DNA of 64,000 nt from Lachnospiraceae bacterium. Lineage in GTDB: Bacteria; Bacillota; Clostridia; Lachnospirales; Lachnospiraceae. The position numbers and the translations under genes were made by a program. The stretch covers positions 124,001-188,000 of the forward strand of contig CAJTFW010000004.1 of NCBI GenBank assembly GCA_910575445.1. The letters run 5' to 3'. Below, piece by piece: positions 18,985 to 26,034 of the stretch. The notes beneath the pieces are model-generated. The model made no database searches and was not told where the DNA came from. It saw only the letters and a program-made list of their open reading frames with translations. The first letter of the stretch is position 1. Each line of letters begins with the position of its first letter.

Positions 18985-19012
18985 ACTATAATATTACATT
19001 GTAATATCACAA
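18985..19012 (-). promoter_or_regulatory. SigmaA-like promoter with perfect palindrome in the spacer
   Basis: Reading leftward, TTGTGA (19007-19012) and TATAGT (18985-18990) are separated by 16 nt. The spacer is filled by an 8-1-8 perfect palindrome, ATATTACA-N-TGTAATAT at 18991-19007. A palindrome between -35 and -10 is a classic repressor operator position. The regulator is unknown. It would control the GDPD operon. Confidence 0.5.
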
Positions 19013-19017
19013 ATAGT

Positions 19018-19044
19018 ATATCGGCAGAAACTCTTAAAAGCTTA
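19018..19044 (-). promoter_or_regulatory. Sigma-28 (SigD/FliA)-type promoter upstream of the GDPD operon
   Basis: Leftward TAAG (19041-19044), a 15-nt spacer and GCCGATAT (19018-19025). The known SigD consensus is TAAA-N15-GCCGATAT, so the -10 is exact and the -35 is 3 of 4. Transcription would start near 19011, roughly 90 nt before the GDPD start codon, with nothing else in between. This would place the GDPD/ABC/LicD genes in the motility regulon. Confidence 0.62.
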
Positions 19045-19160
19045 ATCTTTTTATTAGACAGTAATTTTATCCAATATTTATGCTGATAATACTTCTTGTA
19101 ATTCGAATGGAGAGCAGAAATACCAAAGCATAACATACTCCCCATAAATAATTGATTTTT

Positions 19161-19752
19161 TCATAAATATTTCTTTGAAGCTTCAGGACTTAGATGATAT
19201 TGCTCTTGGATTTTAACTAAGATTGTCTGTGCTGGAACACCCAAATTTTTTAATATAGAAACGGTTCCTTCGATCCCTTGCTCAATCCCCTGCTCAATTC
19301 CTTCTCTTATCCCTTCTTTTTTTATAGTCTTTGCTTCATATTCCAATACTTTTCCTCCCATAACTGCTTTCACTCCTTCCTTCACAGAATTATATTTTGC
19401 AGCAATGTGTTCTAATACTTTGTTCGACATATCAATAATCGTACATCTTGTATATTCACTGATGGTTTCCTGACTGGTAAGCTCTTCTAGCTTATTTTTA
19501 ATCTGCTCATATTCGTTCTGTAATATCCTTAGTTTCGTTTCGTCTTTCTCATATTCTTTAAATCTTGTTTCATGAGAAAAAATATAAAAGGAATCAACAG
19601 CAGAAGATTTTTCTGGAAAATATCCTTCAAAGTGTATTGTTGTGATTTCATCACATAAATATCGTATTCTATCGTTCCTCCTGGTGTCACCATTTTTTTT
19701 CCTGTCCAGAATAATATTCTCCAAATATTTCATTTTCCATTGGCATCTATCC
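19161..19752 (-). pseudogene. Decayed copy of the neighbouring Rpn-family nuclease gene
   Basis: This segment is a near-identical duplicate of the intact gene at 20426-21388 but is broken. It lost about 285 bp where GGTGTCACCATT joins TTTTTTCCTGTCC, lost about 85 bp near its 5' end, and lacks one A in the run after TAT at about 19583 (four A versus five in the intact copy), which shifts the frame. The 206-residue frame through it starts in non-homologous reading frame and regains the Rpn tail (FYIFSHETRFKEYE onward). The nuclease core with the Glu-x-Gln motif is gone, so it should be inactive. Confidence 0.82.
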
Positions 19753-19797
19753 CCTTTTTTATACTTTACCACATCATGCAATTTTACTCAATGAGAG

Positions 19798-20355
19798 TTA
19801 TGCTTCCACCCCTTCAAAAATATCCTTCAGCATCATCGTAATATGCGGAAAAGCTCTAAGAGTAATCACAGTCTCTGCATTATAATCCTCTTCTTCCCTG
19901 TCATCCTGCAAAATATAACTGTATGTTAATACATATTTTCCATTTTCCAAATAATAGATTTCCACACTCCCGCCTGGTGAGACAATCCAGTATTCTTCTA
20001 TTCCAGCTTTCTCATAGGCGTCTTTTTTCTCAGTCTTATCCTTCATGGCTGTAGATGGACTAAGTGTCTCAACAATAAACTTGGGTACACCGCTATAAGT
20101 GCCGCCTTTTAGATGCTTTCTGTCACAAATAATCATAATATCTGGAACTACATAGTCATCATTTTCTTCTGGGTGATATTTATAATCCAGATTTTCCATA
20201 AATACAAGGCACAAGCTGTCTTTTAATCCAGTCTTAATTGCATGATAAATATTTCCATCAATAATTCCATGCTGATAGCTAGGAGAAGGTGACATATCAT
20301 AAATCACACCATTTATCTTTTCTTGTTTTCTGTATTCTTCTTTTAAGAATGTCAT
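19798..20355 (-). CDS. Uma2-family (DUF820) restriction-endonuclease-like protein
   Basis: 185 residues matching the Uma2 fold. INGVIYDMSPSPSYQHG at the start, DYVVPDIMIICDRKHLKG for the metal-binding Asp, and PKFIVETLSPSTAMKDKTEKK with the Glu-x-Lys-like PD-(D/E)XK triad, then YEKAGIEEYWIVSP. Family members are abundant in multicellular bacteria and some Clostridia, and their biological role is unsettled. It lies between the broken and intact Rpn genes; a fragment of a second copy of its 3' end remains at 21446-21512. No convincing ribosome-binding site was seen beyond a purine run before the ATG. Confidence 0.75.
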   Translation of the reverse strand: MTFLKEEYRKQEKINGVIYDMSPSPSYQHGIIDGNIYHAIKTGLKDSLCLVFMENLDYKYHPEENDDYVVPDIMIICDRKHLKGGTYSGVPKFIVETLSPSTAMKDKTEKKDAYEKAGIEEYWIVSPGGSVEIYYLENGKYVLTYSYILQDDREEEDYNAETVITLRAFPHITMMLKDIFEGVEA

Positions 20356-20425
20356 GTCATCCTATCCTATCCTTTCTTGGAGTGATTTTATCAAATATTG
20401 TGAAAGTTATTGGATGTTAATTTTT

Positions 20426-21388
20426 TCACAAATATTTCTTTGAAGCTTCAGGACTTAGATGATATTGTTCTTGGATTTTAACTAAAATTGTCTGTGCTGG
20501 AATACCCAAATTTTTCAATATAGAAACAGTTCCTTCGATACCTTGCTCAATACCTTGCTCAATGCCTTGCTTAATTCCTTCTTTTATCCCTTCTTTTTTT
20601 ATGGTCTTTGCTTCATATTCCAATACTTTTCCTCCCATAACCGCTTTCACTCCTTCCTTCACAGAATTATATTTTGCAGCAATGTGTTCTAATACTTTAT
20701 TCGACATATCAATAATCGTACATCTTGTATATTCACTGATAATTCCCTGACTGGTAAGCTCTTCTAGCTTATTTTTAATCTGCTCATATTCGTTCTGTAA
20801 CATCCTTAGTTTCGTTTCGTCTTTCTCATATTCTTTAAACCTTGTTTCATGAGAAAAAATATAAAAAGGAATCAACAGCAAAAGATTTTTCTGGAAAATA
20901 TCCTTCAAAGTGTATTGTTGTGATTTCATCACATAAATATCGTATTCTATCGTTCCTCCTGGTGTCACCATTCTAATCTTCAGTGTATCAGGCGTCGATG
21001 TGTGATGTCTCAAAAATAATACCGCAGAATGTGGCAACGTCACGGTAAGAATATTTCCTCTGATTTGCCCCTCATCAAGCGCAATCTGTGCATCATATTC
21101 AAAGAATCTGACTACCATGCTGTTATCGGTACTGCTCTGACATTCTAGATGATACTTTTTGGTTTCTTTTCCTTCTATCTTAAAACTGCTGTCTGTAATT
21201 CGTTCTTCCTCATTTCCACCTTGTCGATTTAAAAAATGCTCATTTGGTGAGAAGATGATTTTTTCCTGTCCAGAATAATGTTCTCCAAATATTTCATTTA
21301 TCACAGGAATAATTAATGGGCTGCAGTCATTCAATAAAGTACGAAACACATCATCATAAGGTGTACTGGTTATCCTTACATCTTCCAT
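20426..21388 (-). CDS. Rpn-family recombination-promoting nuclease / transposase-like protein
   Basis: This intact 320-residue member of the Rpn/PDDEXK_2 family has the N-terminal PYDDVFRTLL with the first acidic residue and YHLECQSS with the family Glu-x-Gln motif. RFFEYDAQIAL follows, then an alpha-helical tail ending in a short tandem repeat of EQGI/KEGI units. Rpn proteins are DNA endonucleases that stimulate RecA-independent recombination in E. coli; the C-terminal EGI repeats are typical. It is the unbroken copy of a tandem duplication with 19161-19752. Confidence 0.8.
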   Translation of the reverse strand: MEDVRITSTPYDDVFRTLLNDCSPLIIPVINEIFGEHYSGQEKIIFSPNEHFLNRQGGNEEERITDSSFKIEGKETKKYHLECQSSTDNSMVVRFFEYDAQIALDEGQIRGNILTVTLPHSAVLFLRHHTSTPDTLKIRMVTPGGTIEYDIYVMKSQQYTLKDIFQKNLLLLIPFYIFSHETRFKEYEKDETKLRMLQNEYEQIKNKLEELTSQGIISEYTRCTIIDMSNKVLEHIAAKYNSVKEGVKAVMGGKVLEYEAKTIKKEGIKEGIKQGIEQGIEQGIEGTVSILKNLGIPAQTILVKIQEQYHLSPEASKKYL

Positions 21389-21445
21389 TAGTATCTATCC
21401 CCTTTTTTATACTTTACCACATCATACAAATTTACTCAATGAGAA

Positions 21446-21512
21446 TTATGCTTCCACCCCTTCAAAAATATCTTTCAGCATCATTGTAATATGTAAAAAA
21501 GCGCTAAAAGTA
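21446..21512 (-). pseudogene. 3' remnant of a second Uma2 gene copy
   Basis: About 67 bp here, including TATGCTTCCACCCCTTC and the following 40 bases, align with the last codons of the Uma2 gene at 19799-19865, complete with the shared flank at 21389-21445. The rest of the gene is missing. It marks the right end of the duplicated Rpn-Uma2 unit. Confidence 0.7.
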
Positions 21513-21529
21513 ATAAAACGTTTGCTGAC

Positions 21530-22861
21530 TCAACGATTCTCATGCAAAAATCCTTCCATAATCTCTGCCATCGCAATCGATTCCCCTCTGGTCAACTTAA
21601 ACTCGCTCTTATTACTCCCATTAATCATCGACAAGAAATCACTAATCTCATATCTTAGCCCATCATCCAAGAATCTCTCTGAAAATTTCTCCACATCATT
21701 GGGATTTTCATGATGTACTTCAAAATAGGCAGTCTTCCACCAGGGTGCTTCTACGACAATATAGCCAGTGGTTCCTGAAATCAAAAGTTTTCCTTCTGAT
21801 TTTACTCCTAATCCACAAGTCGCTGTTCCAAATCCATTGGCATATCGAAAATGTGCCTTAGTAAATATATCCAGCCCATTTTCCCCTTTAAGTATGTCAA
21901 AGCGTACATCTTCATACTTGCTCCCAAAAAGCTTGATAATCGGCAGCATTACATAACTTCCTAGTTCTGTAAAGCTCCCTCCATACTTCCTGTCGCTTAG
22001 TTCTCGTGTCTGTGCCCCTTCAAGCTTTGTAAAGCAAGCTTCCACGCTGCGTACATTTCCAATCATCCCACTGCATGCAATCCCCAAAAGCTTTGAAAAT
22101 CCAGGGCAATATGCGGTCTTAATTCCTTCAAATAAGATACATTTTTTCTCTGCTGCCAGTGTAAACAGTTCTTCTGCCTGTGCTTTCTGAAGTACTAATG
22201 GTTTCTCACAAAGCACATGTTTTCCATGCTCTAGTGCCGAACGAATATAGCCATAGTGCGTCTCATGCGGCGATGCGATATAGACTGCATCCACTGCCTG
22301 ATAGAATTCTTCTATCTCCTTATATGCATCAATCCCCCACTTTTTAGCAAAGCGTGCTGCGCTCTCTGGGTGTGGATTGTATACAGCTTCTACATTGACA
22401 CCACTTACAAGCTTTGCCTCTGGAATAAATCTTCCTGCAATCCGCCCGGTTCCAATTACGCCAATTCTCTGAATATGCTTTTTCTGCGCCCGGAGCATGG
22501 TGCTGGAGATATTTTTTGTACGCTCCAAATATACCACCTTACAATAGTCCGACAGATAGTCAAATGTCCCTACCCAGTCAGAGCCAACGGTGAAAATATC
22601 AATATGATATTTCTGCACATCCAAAAGCTTTTGCCCTGGTGAGCTCTCAATAATTACCTCATCTGCAAAACCAGATTTTTTGACATTTTCTATTCTCGTT
22701 ACCAGGGAATCCACCACATTGAGTTTTCCTCTTGTCTGGTCGTATTCTTCCGTTGTTACTCCCACAATCAGATAATCCCCAAGCGCCTTCGCCCTTTTCA
22801 AAAGCTTGTAGTGCCCCTCATGAAATAAATCAAACGTTCCATATGTAATGACCTTTGTCAC
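21530..22861 (-). CDS. Cytidylyltransferase fused to Gfo/Idh/MocA-type oxidoreductase
   Basis: This 443-residue fusion begins with a TagD-like nucleotidyltransferase at about 1-130 (ITYGTFDLFHEGHYKLLKRA with HxGH; ISSTMLR as the late motif). From about 132, an NAD-binding oxidoreductase follows: IGVIGTGRIAGRFIPEA, IASPHETHYGYI and ALEHGKHVLCEKPLVL with the conserved EKP. It probably couples activation of an alcohol phosphate with redox chemistry on a sugar or polyol in glycan synthesis; the reaction is inference. GTG start at 22861 with AGGAGG eight bases upstream. It is preceded by a long hairpin leader and a large glycerophosphotransferase-like gene in the same direction. Confidence 0.85.
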   Translation of the reverse strand: MTKVITYGTFDLFHEGHYKLLKRAKALGDYLIVGVTTEEYDQTRGKLNVVDSLVTRIENVKKSGFADEVIIESSPGQKLLDVQKYHIDIFTVGSDWVGTFDYLSDYCKVVYLERTKNISSTMLRAQKKHIQRIGVIGTGRIAGRFIPEAKLVSGVNVEAVYNPHPESAARFAKKWGIDAYKEIEEFYQAVDAVYIASPHETHYGYIRSALEHGKHVLCEKPLVLQKAQAEELFTLAAEKKCILFEGIKTAYCPGFSKLLGIACSGMIGNVRSVEACFTKLEGAQTRELSDRKYGGSFTELGSYVMLPIIKLFGSKYEDVRFDILKGENGLDIFTKAHFRYANGFGTATCGLGVKSEGKLLISGTTGYIVVEAPWWKTAYFEVHHENPNDVEKFSERFLDDGLRYEISDFLSMINGSNKSEFKLTRGESIAMAEIMEGFLHENR

Positions 22862-22869
22862 ATCTATAT

Positions 22870-22969
22870 CCTCCTAATTAAAGTTCCGCTCCAGCCAGAA
22901 CAGTGCCTGTATGCAGAACAATTTTTCGCTGCTTCGCATCTAAAAATCGTTCCCGGCACTGTTCTGGCT
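22870..22969 (-). promoter_or_regulatory. Structured intergenic leader: nested hairpin plus conserved tail before the start
   Basis: Outer arms 22893-22907 and 22955-22969 are perfect 15-nt inverted repeats. Inside them 22916-22926 and 22942-22952 pair over 11 nt with one wobble. Leftward, the hairpin is followed by GGCTGGAGCGG, AACTTTAATT and AGGAGG just before the GTG of the fusion gene. A closely similar tail and nested hairpin precede the ComFB-like gene at 44255. No U-tract follows, so it is not a simple terminator. Confidence 0.6.
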
Positions 22970-22979
22970 TCTGCTGTTT

Positions 22980-25544
22980 TTAGCGCTTCCCAAGCTCTTT
23001 TCTCATAAATTCATATATTTTTTCGCCGCATGTCCCATCATGATTTGCTGCAATCTCTCCAAATGCCCGCATCTGTCGTTCCTTGTCAAAGGGGGCTCCA
23101 ATCTCTTTTCCATCCAGAAAATCCTCTAAAGAATAAAATGCATTTTCTGAACATGCATACTGAAGCCACTGCGAATCTTCGCAGAAGCCGGGCTCATGCG
23201 CCTGAAGTTCTTCTTTATCAAAGGTGACTTCAATCTCCGTACATATGTTCTCTTTAAAATCTACATAGTATGATTTTCTATCATAATAAGAAAACAGTAC
23301 ATTTGCTTTCCAATCCAGATGTTCATCCACCAGATACCCAAGTGCCCCATGTGCCCATGCCATAAAATATCCATTCTTTGGCTCTGTAGGCATCTCAACT
23401 GGAGGTTTCCACTCAGTTATCTCTTCGCTCTTTCTGTCAATGCAAAGATACATATTGCCCCATCCTGGCGATAGATAGACTTTATCTCCATCAAACGCCG
23501 CGCCATTAAAAGGTCTTTCCATACAGGCATATCCATGTATTGGATGTATACAGCCAAATCCTTCTGGAATATTCGAATACTCTGTTACTTCTCCTGTCGC
23601 CGGATTCCATCTTGTAATTACATATCCTTCAAATGGCAGCATCCATAACTCATCCTCATTAGGAAGCCCTGTTATGCCCATCCATCCGCCTTTGTTTGTT
23701 CCAGAAATCGTAACGACCTGCTGCTCTTTGCTTCTTATATCCATCACCAGCACGCGATTATCAACTGGCGATGCCAGATAAAGCTTGTCTTTTTGCATAC
23801 GCACACCGCCAACTCTTCGCTCTCCATCTGCTCCCATCCCGATAAATACATCCAGATGGTCTCTATAATACACAATTTCATCCTTCTTTGCATCATACCG
23901 CACAATCGCAGGATACCAGTTTGGTATAAGAAAGAGAAATTCCTCTGCCATTGCCGCTGTATAAAATGCACCGGCCTGCTCTACTTCCTGGCGAAGCACA
24001 ATCTTTCGCTCCACTCCATCTTCTCCAAGCACCAAAATATCCTGTGCACAGATGGGGCATACATATTTTTTCCCGCCAATACACACTATCGCCCCATAAT
24101 AATTTCCATATGCATACTCTGATAAATCACAAAAATAATGATACTGATGTTCTCTTCCTTCCGAGCGATACAGCTTATTTCCCTGCGTCAGATAAAAAGT
24201 CTCTTTTCCTTCCAGGTCAAACTGTGGAAATCCTCGTATAATCTGCCCTCTGTAGTCTTCCTCTTCTGGCGCATTGTAAATCTCATTATTTAAAATAAAA
24301 AGCGGTTTGCCAGCCAGACCAAAAAGAGAAGTCACAGAAGTCGCTGCATCACCAATATAGGCATCGGAGAGTGCAATCGTATCTGTAATATCTGGCGTCT
24401 CATCATAAATCCCTATATTTTGTGTTAAAAAATACCGTTTTAGCGTATCATACACAGGCTTATATTCTTTTCTTAGTGACTCAAAGGTTGATTCCAAAAG
24501 CGGATGAGGTCGCCACAGAAGACAAGCATCCTCTCGCCCCTCAAAGCAGCGAAATACATACTCCATCTTCTTTAGAAAATATTTGGTATTTCCAAGCATT
24601 CCATTGATACTGGTATTGTAGAAATATACCTTTTTTCCGCGCATCTTCTCTTTCCATTCTTCTGGTGCTTCTGGTGGATTCTGACAGAGCCGCATTACCC
24701 GGTCAAATTTGGGAGAGCCAAGTGGCAGAAGTTTTCCTTTGGGAAGTTCTGGGTCATAGAACTTTCGATACTTCTCTGCCTGCATGATAATATAATCCGC
24801 AGAATAGTAAGCTGGACACTGCATCTGTCCTTCACTCATCCCACCCGCTGTAGAAAAATAAGGAATATATACTAATAAATCTGTATACTGCTTAATATGA
24901 TAAGAATAAAAATACGGATGCACACTGGTTACATAATTATGGTCATCATATGGATTGTGAATAAAGACCATATCCGGGTGCCGCTCCTGAAAATCATACT
25001 CCTCATAGCCAGTCACTGTCACATACTTTGGGAACTCATCCGCTTCATAGTGCATCTCTTTGACTGTCCCATCTGGATTTTTGTCAAAATATGGAATTGG
25101 TATCACATAGGCATCACAATTCTCATCCTGTTCTGCTGCCATCCATACACTTTCAAGAGAATCCCACATAGATGCTTTATAAGGAAGAAAGACCACCTCT
25201 AGGCGCTCTTTAGTATCTCTGTGAATACTGTTTTGTACCTTTATTATCTGCGCTCTTAGTTGCTTATAGGATTTATTAGGATTTAGTGTCTGCTCCTGTG
25301 ACACCAGTGTATACACCTGAAAGACCAACTCACAATAGTCTTCTAAGAGTCCAACCGTTACAAAGCCTTCGCCTTCTTCCTCCTCTATTAGATTTCCAAG
25401 CTGAATCGCTGCCTCCTGACACTGCCCTAGAAGGTCAAGCGCTGTCTCTGTCTTCTTACTCTCCAAAGCTTTCTTGACCGCCTCATGTGCCTGCCCCAAA
25501 AGCCCAATATAGTCCCTTGCAATTTTCTTACTGTGTCTTCTCAT
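22980..25544 (-). CDS. Large CDP-glycerol glycerophosphotransferase-like protein with C-terminal propeller-like region
   Basis: 854 residues. About 1-120 is helical. From about 115 to 430 a GT-B fold resembling CDP-glycerol:poly(glycerophosphate) transferases is seen: VVFLPYKASMWDSLESVW, DMVFIHNPYD, LGSPKFDRV, LLWRPHPLLESTF and DTIALSDAYIGDAATSVTSL. The remaining 400 residues have repeated short strands with turns (KLYRSEGREHQYHYF, KVYLSPGWGNMYLCID) and resemble a beta-propeller sensor or glycan-binding domain. The likely role is adding glycerol or ribitol phosphate to a surface glycan, with activated donor from the cytidylyltransferases nearby. AAGGGG is upstream of the ATG. The propeller call is tentative. 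Confidence 0.72.
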   Translation of the reverse strand: MRRHSKKIARDYIGLLGQAHEAVKKALESKKTETALDLLGQCQEAAIQLGNLIEEEEGEGFVTVGLLEDYCELVFQVYTLVSQEQTLNPNKSYKQLRAQIIKVQNSIHRDTKERLEVVFLPYKASMWDSLESVWMAAEQDENCDAYVIPIPYFDKNPDGTVKEMHYEADEFPKYVTVTGYEEYDFQERHPDMVFIHNPYDDHNYVTSVHPYFYSYHIKQYTDLLVYIPYFSTAGGMSEGQMQCPAYYSADYIIMQAEKYRKFYDPELPKGKLLPLGSPKFDRVMRLCQNPPEAPEEWKEKMRGKKVYFYNTSINGMLGNTKYFLKKMEYVFRCFEGREDACLLWRPHPLLESTFESLRKEYKPVYDTLKRYFLTQNIGIYDETPDITDTIALSDAYIGDAATSVTSLFGLAGKPLFILNNEIYNAPEEEDYRGQIIRGFPQFDLEGKETFYLTQGNKLYRSEGREHQYHYFCDLSEYAYGNYYGAIVCIGGKKYVCPICAQDILVLGEDGVERKIVLRQEVEQAGAFYTAAMAEEFLFLIPNWYPAIVRYDAKKDEIVYYRDHLDVFIGMGADGERRVGGVRMQKDKLYLASPVDNRVLVMDIRSKEQQVVTISGTNKGGWMGITGLPNEDELWMLPFEGYVITRWNPATGEVTEYSNIPEGFGCIHPIHGYACMERPFNGAAFDGDKVYLSPGWGNMYLCIDRKSEEITEWKPPVEMPTEPKNGYFMAWAHGALGYLVDEHLDWKANVLFSYYDRKSYYVDFKENICTEIEVTFDKEELQAHEPGFCEDSQWLQYACSENAFYSLEDFLDGKEIGAPFDKERQMRAFGEIAANHDGTCGEKIYEFMRKELGKR

Positions 25545-25578
25545 TCTATTGCCCCTTATCTATCCATAAATTATTACT

Positions 25579-25608
25579 ATTCTAACATGATAGGGTATAA
25601 GAATTCAA
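25579..25608 (-). promoter_or_regulatory. SigmaA-type promoter for the CDP-glycerol transferase-like gene
   Basis: Leftward TTGAAT (25603-25608), 18-nt spacer, TAGAAT (25579-25584), located 35 nt before the ATG at 25544. Five of six -10 bases and four of six -35 bases match the consensus. No other candidate is as good in this gap. Confidence 0.5.
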
Positions 25609-25656
25609 TGTCTTTTCAGTGCCAATCTTTTTAAAAAATTTTCTAAAATGAAAAGA

Positions 25657-25685
25657 TTGTTTGATTTAACATAATCTGCTATAAT
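25657..25685 (+). promoter_or_regulatory. SigmaA promoter of the small toxin-like ORF (RNA I)
   Basis: Rightward TTGTTT (25657-25662), exactly 17 nt, TATAAT (25680-25685). Transcription would start near 25692 and cross the 31-codon ORF to the terminator at 25836-25870, giving an RNA of roughly 180 nt. Confidence 0.72.
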
Positions 25686-25724
25686 ATACCCACTGTTCTC
25701 TCCTTTGTTCTATTGAAAGGAGGT

Positions 25725-25753
25725 GAAAATTGTGCATATATTCTTGACTTTTA
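25725..25753 (+). repeat. Direct repeat A over the ribosome-binding site and start of the toxin-like ORF
   Basis: GAAAATTGTGC (25725-25735) and TTCTTGACTTTTA (25741-25753) recur, five versus one base apart, at 25871-25895. This copy spans the end of the AGGAGGTGA ribosome-binding site, the GTG start and the first codons. The arrangement equals direct repeats of par-type loci that let antisense RNA II pair with RNA I. Confidence 0.72.
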
Positions 25754-25827
25754 TGATTACAGTCACAGCAAATGTAACCAGCTATTACATATGCAAATGG
25801 CTAGACCGTAATGACAAGAACAGTTAG
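25732..25827 (+). CDS. Small hydrophobic Fst-like peptide, putative type I toxin
   Basis: A 31-codon ORF with GTG start, AAAGGAGGTGA six bases upstream and a TAG stop. The peptide begins MHIFLTFMITVTAN, continues through SYYIC as one membrane-spanning segment (about residues 3-21), and ends with the charged tail KWLDRNDKNS. One transmembrane helix followed by a short charged tail with W-L and R-N/D residues is the plan of Fst/Ldr-type toxins, which insert in the membrane from inside. It has its own strong promoter, a two-way terminator behind it, and an opposing promoter. The peptide is seen; toxicity is inferred from locus organisation and not shown. Confidence 0.72.
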   Translation: MHIFLTFMITVTANVTSYYICKWLDRNDKNS

Positions 25828-25835
25828 CCTAAAAT

Positions 25836-25870
25836 AAAATCCCCAGGGACCGCAACTCCCTGGGGATTTT
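25836..25870. terminator. Bidirectional terminator shared by the toxin-like mRNA and the antisense RNA
   Basis: Perfect 14-nt arms AAAATCCCCAGGGA (25836-25849) and the complement at 25857-25870, with a seven-base loop CCGCAAC. A/T flanks on both sides give short U-runs in each direction. Confidence 0.85.
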
Positions 25871-25895
25871 GAAAATTGTGCTTTCTTGACTTTTA
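25871..25895 (+). repeat. Direct repeat B beyond the terminator
   Basis: Second copy of GAAAATTGTGC (25871-25881) and TTCTTGACTTTTA (25883-25895). It lies at the 5' end of the predicted antisense transcript, so that RNA carries the complement of repeat A. Confidence 0.72.
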
Positions 25896-25905
25896 AGCTG
25901 CCTTT

Positions 25906-25934
25906 ATCATAACAACTTTCCTTTAAAAAGTCAA
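25906..25934 (-). promoter_or_regulatory. Consensus sigmaA promoter for the antisense RNA
   Basis: Leftward TTGACT (25929-25934), exactly 17 nt, TATGAT (25906-25911). No leftward ORF follows it before the terminator, so its only evident product is a short RNA antisense to the 3' end of the toxin-like mRNA. Confidence 0.72.
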
Positions 25935-25954
25935 TGATTATTTCCTTCTTTCCT

Positions 25955-25981
25955 TAAACTCTCCCCCATATCTGCCGATAT
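25955..25981 (+). promoter_or_regulatory. Perfect sigma-28 promoter of the C39 peptidase gene
   Basis: Rightward TAAA (25955-25958), exactly 15 nt, GCCGATAT (25974-25981). Every consensus base of a Bacillus SigD promoter is present. Predicted start near 25988, 47 nt before the TTG start at 26035. The sigma factor is encoded in this window at 48613-49371. Confidence 0.85.
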
Positions 25982-26034
25982 ACTGTATAGATTTTTATAT
26001 ACACCCCAAAAAGCAATACAAGGAGACTATAAAA

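Larger units (their letters stand above)
19155..21512. repeat. Tandem duplication of an Rpn-Uma2 gene pair
   Basis: Two units can be read: unit A holds the broken Rpn copy plus an intact Uma2 gene, and unit B holds the intact Rpn gene plus a Uma2 remnant. The copies share the Rpn 3' half, the intergenic leader (CTATCCCCTTTTTTATACTT region) and the Uma2 3' end. Divergence is by scattered substitutions plus the deletions noted, so the duplication is fairly recent. Confidence 0.8.
25835..25899 (-). ncRNA. Putative antisense antitoxin RNA (RNA II-like, about 65 nt)
   Basis: A leftward consensus promoter at 25906-25934 predicts an RNA starting near 25899. It would read through direct repeat B and end at the shared terminator (25836-25870), where ATTTTATTTTAG provides a U-rich end. 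Its 5' part is complementary to repeat A of the sense mRNA around the start codon, and its 3' part to the mRNA terminator. This is the topology of RNA II in pAD1 par. Confidence 0.62.

Noticed and set aside
19161-21388. Possible insertion sequence, because of the transposase-like Rpn family
   Set aside because: No terminal inverted repeats or target duplications were seen; the structure is a tandem duplication.
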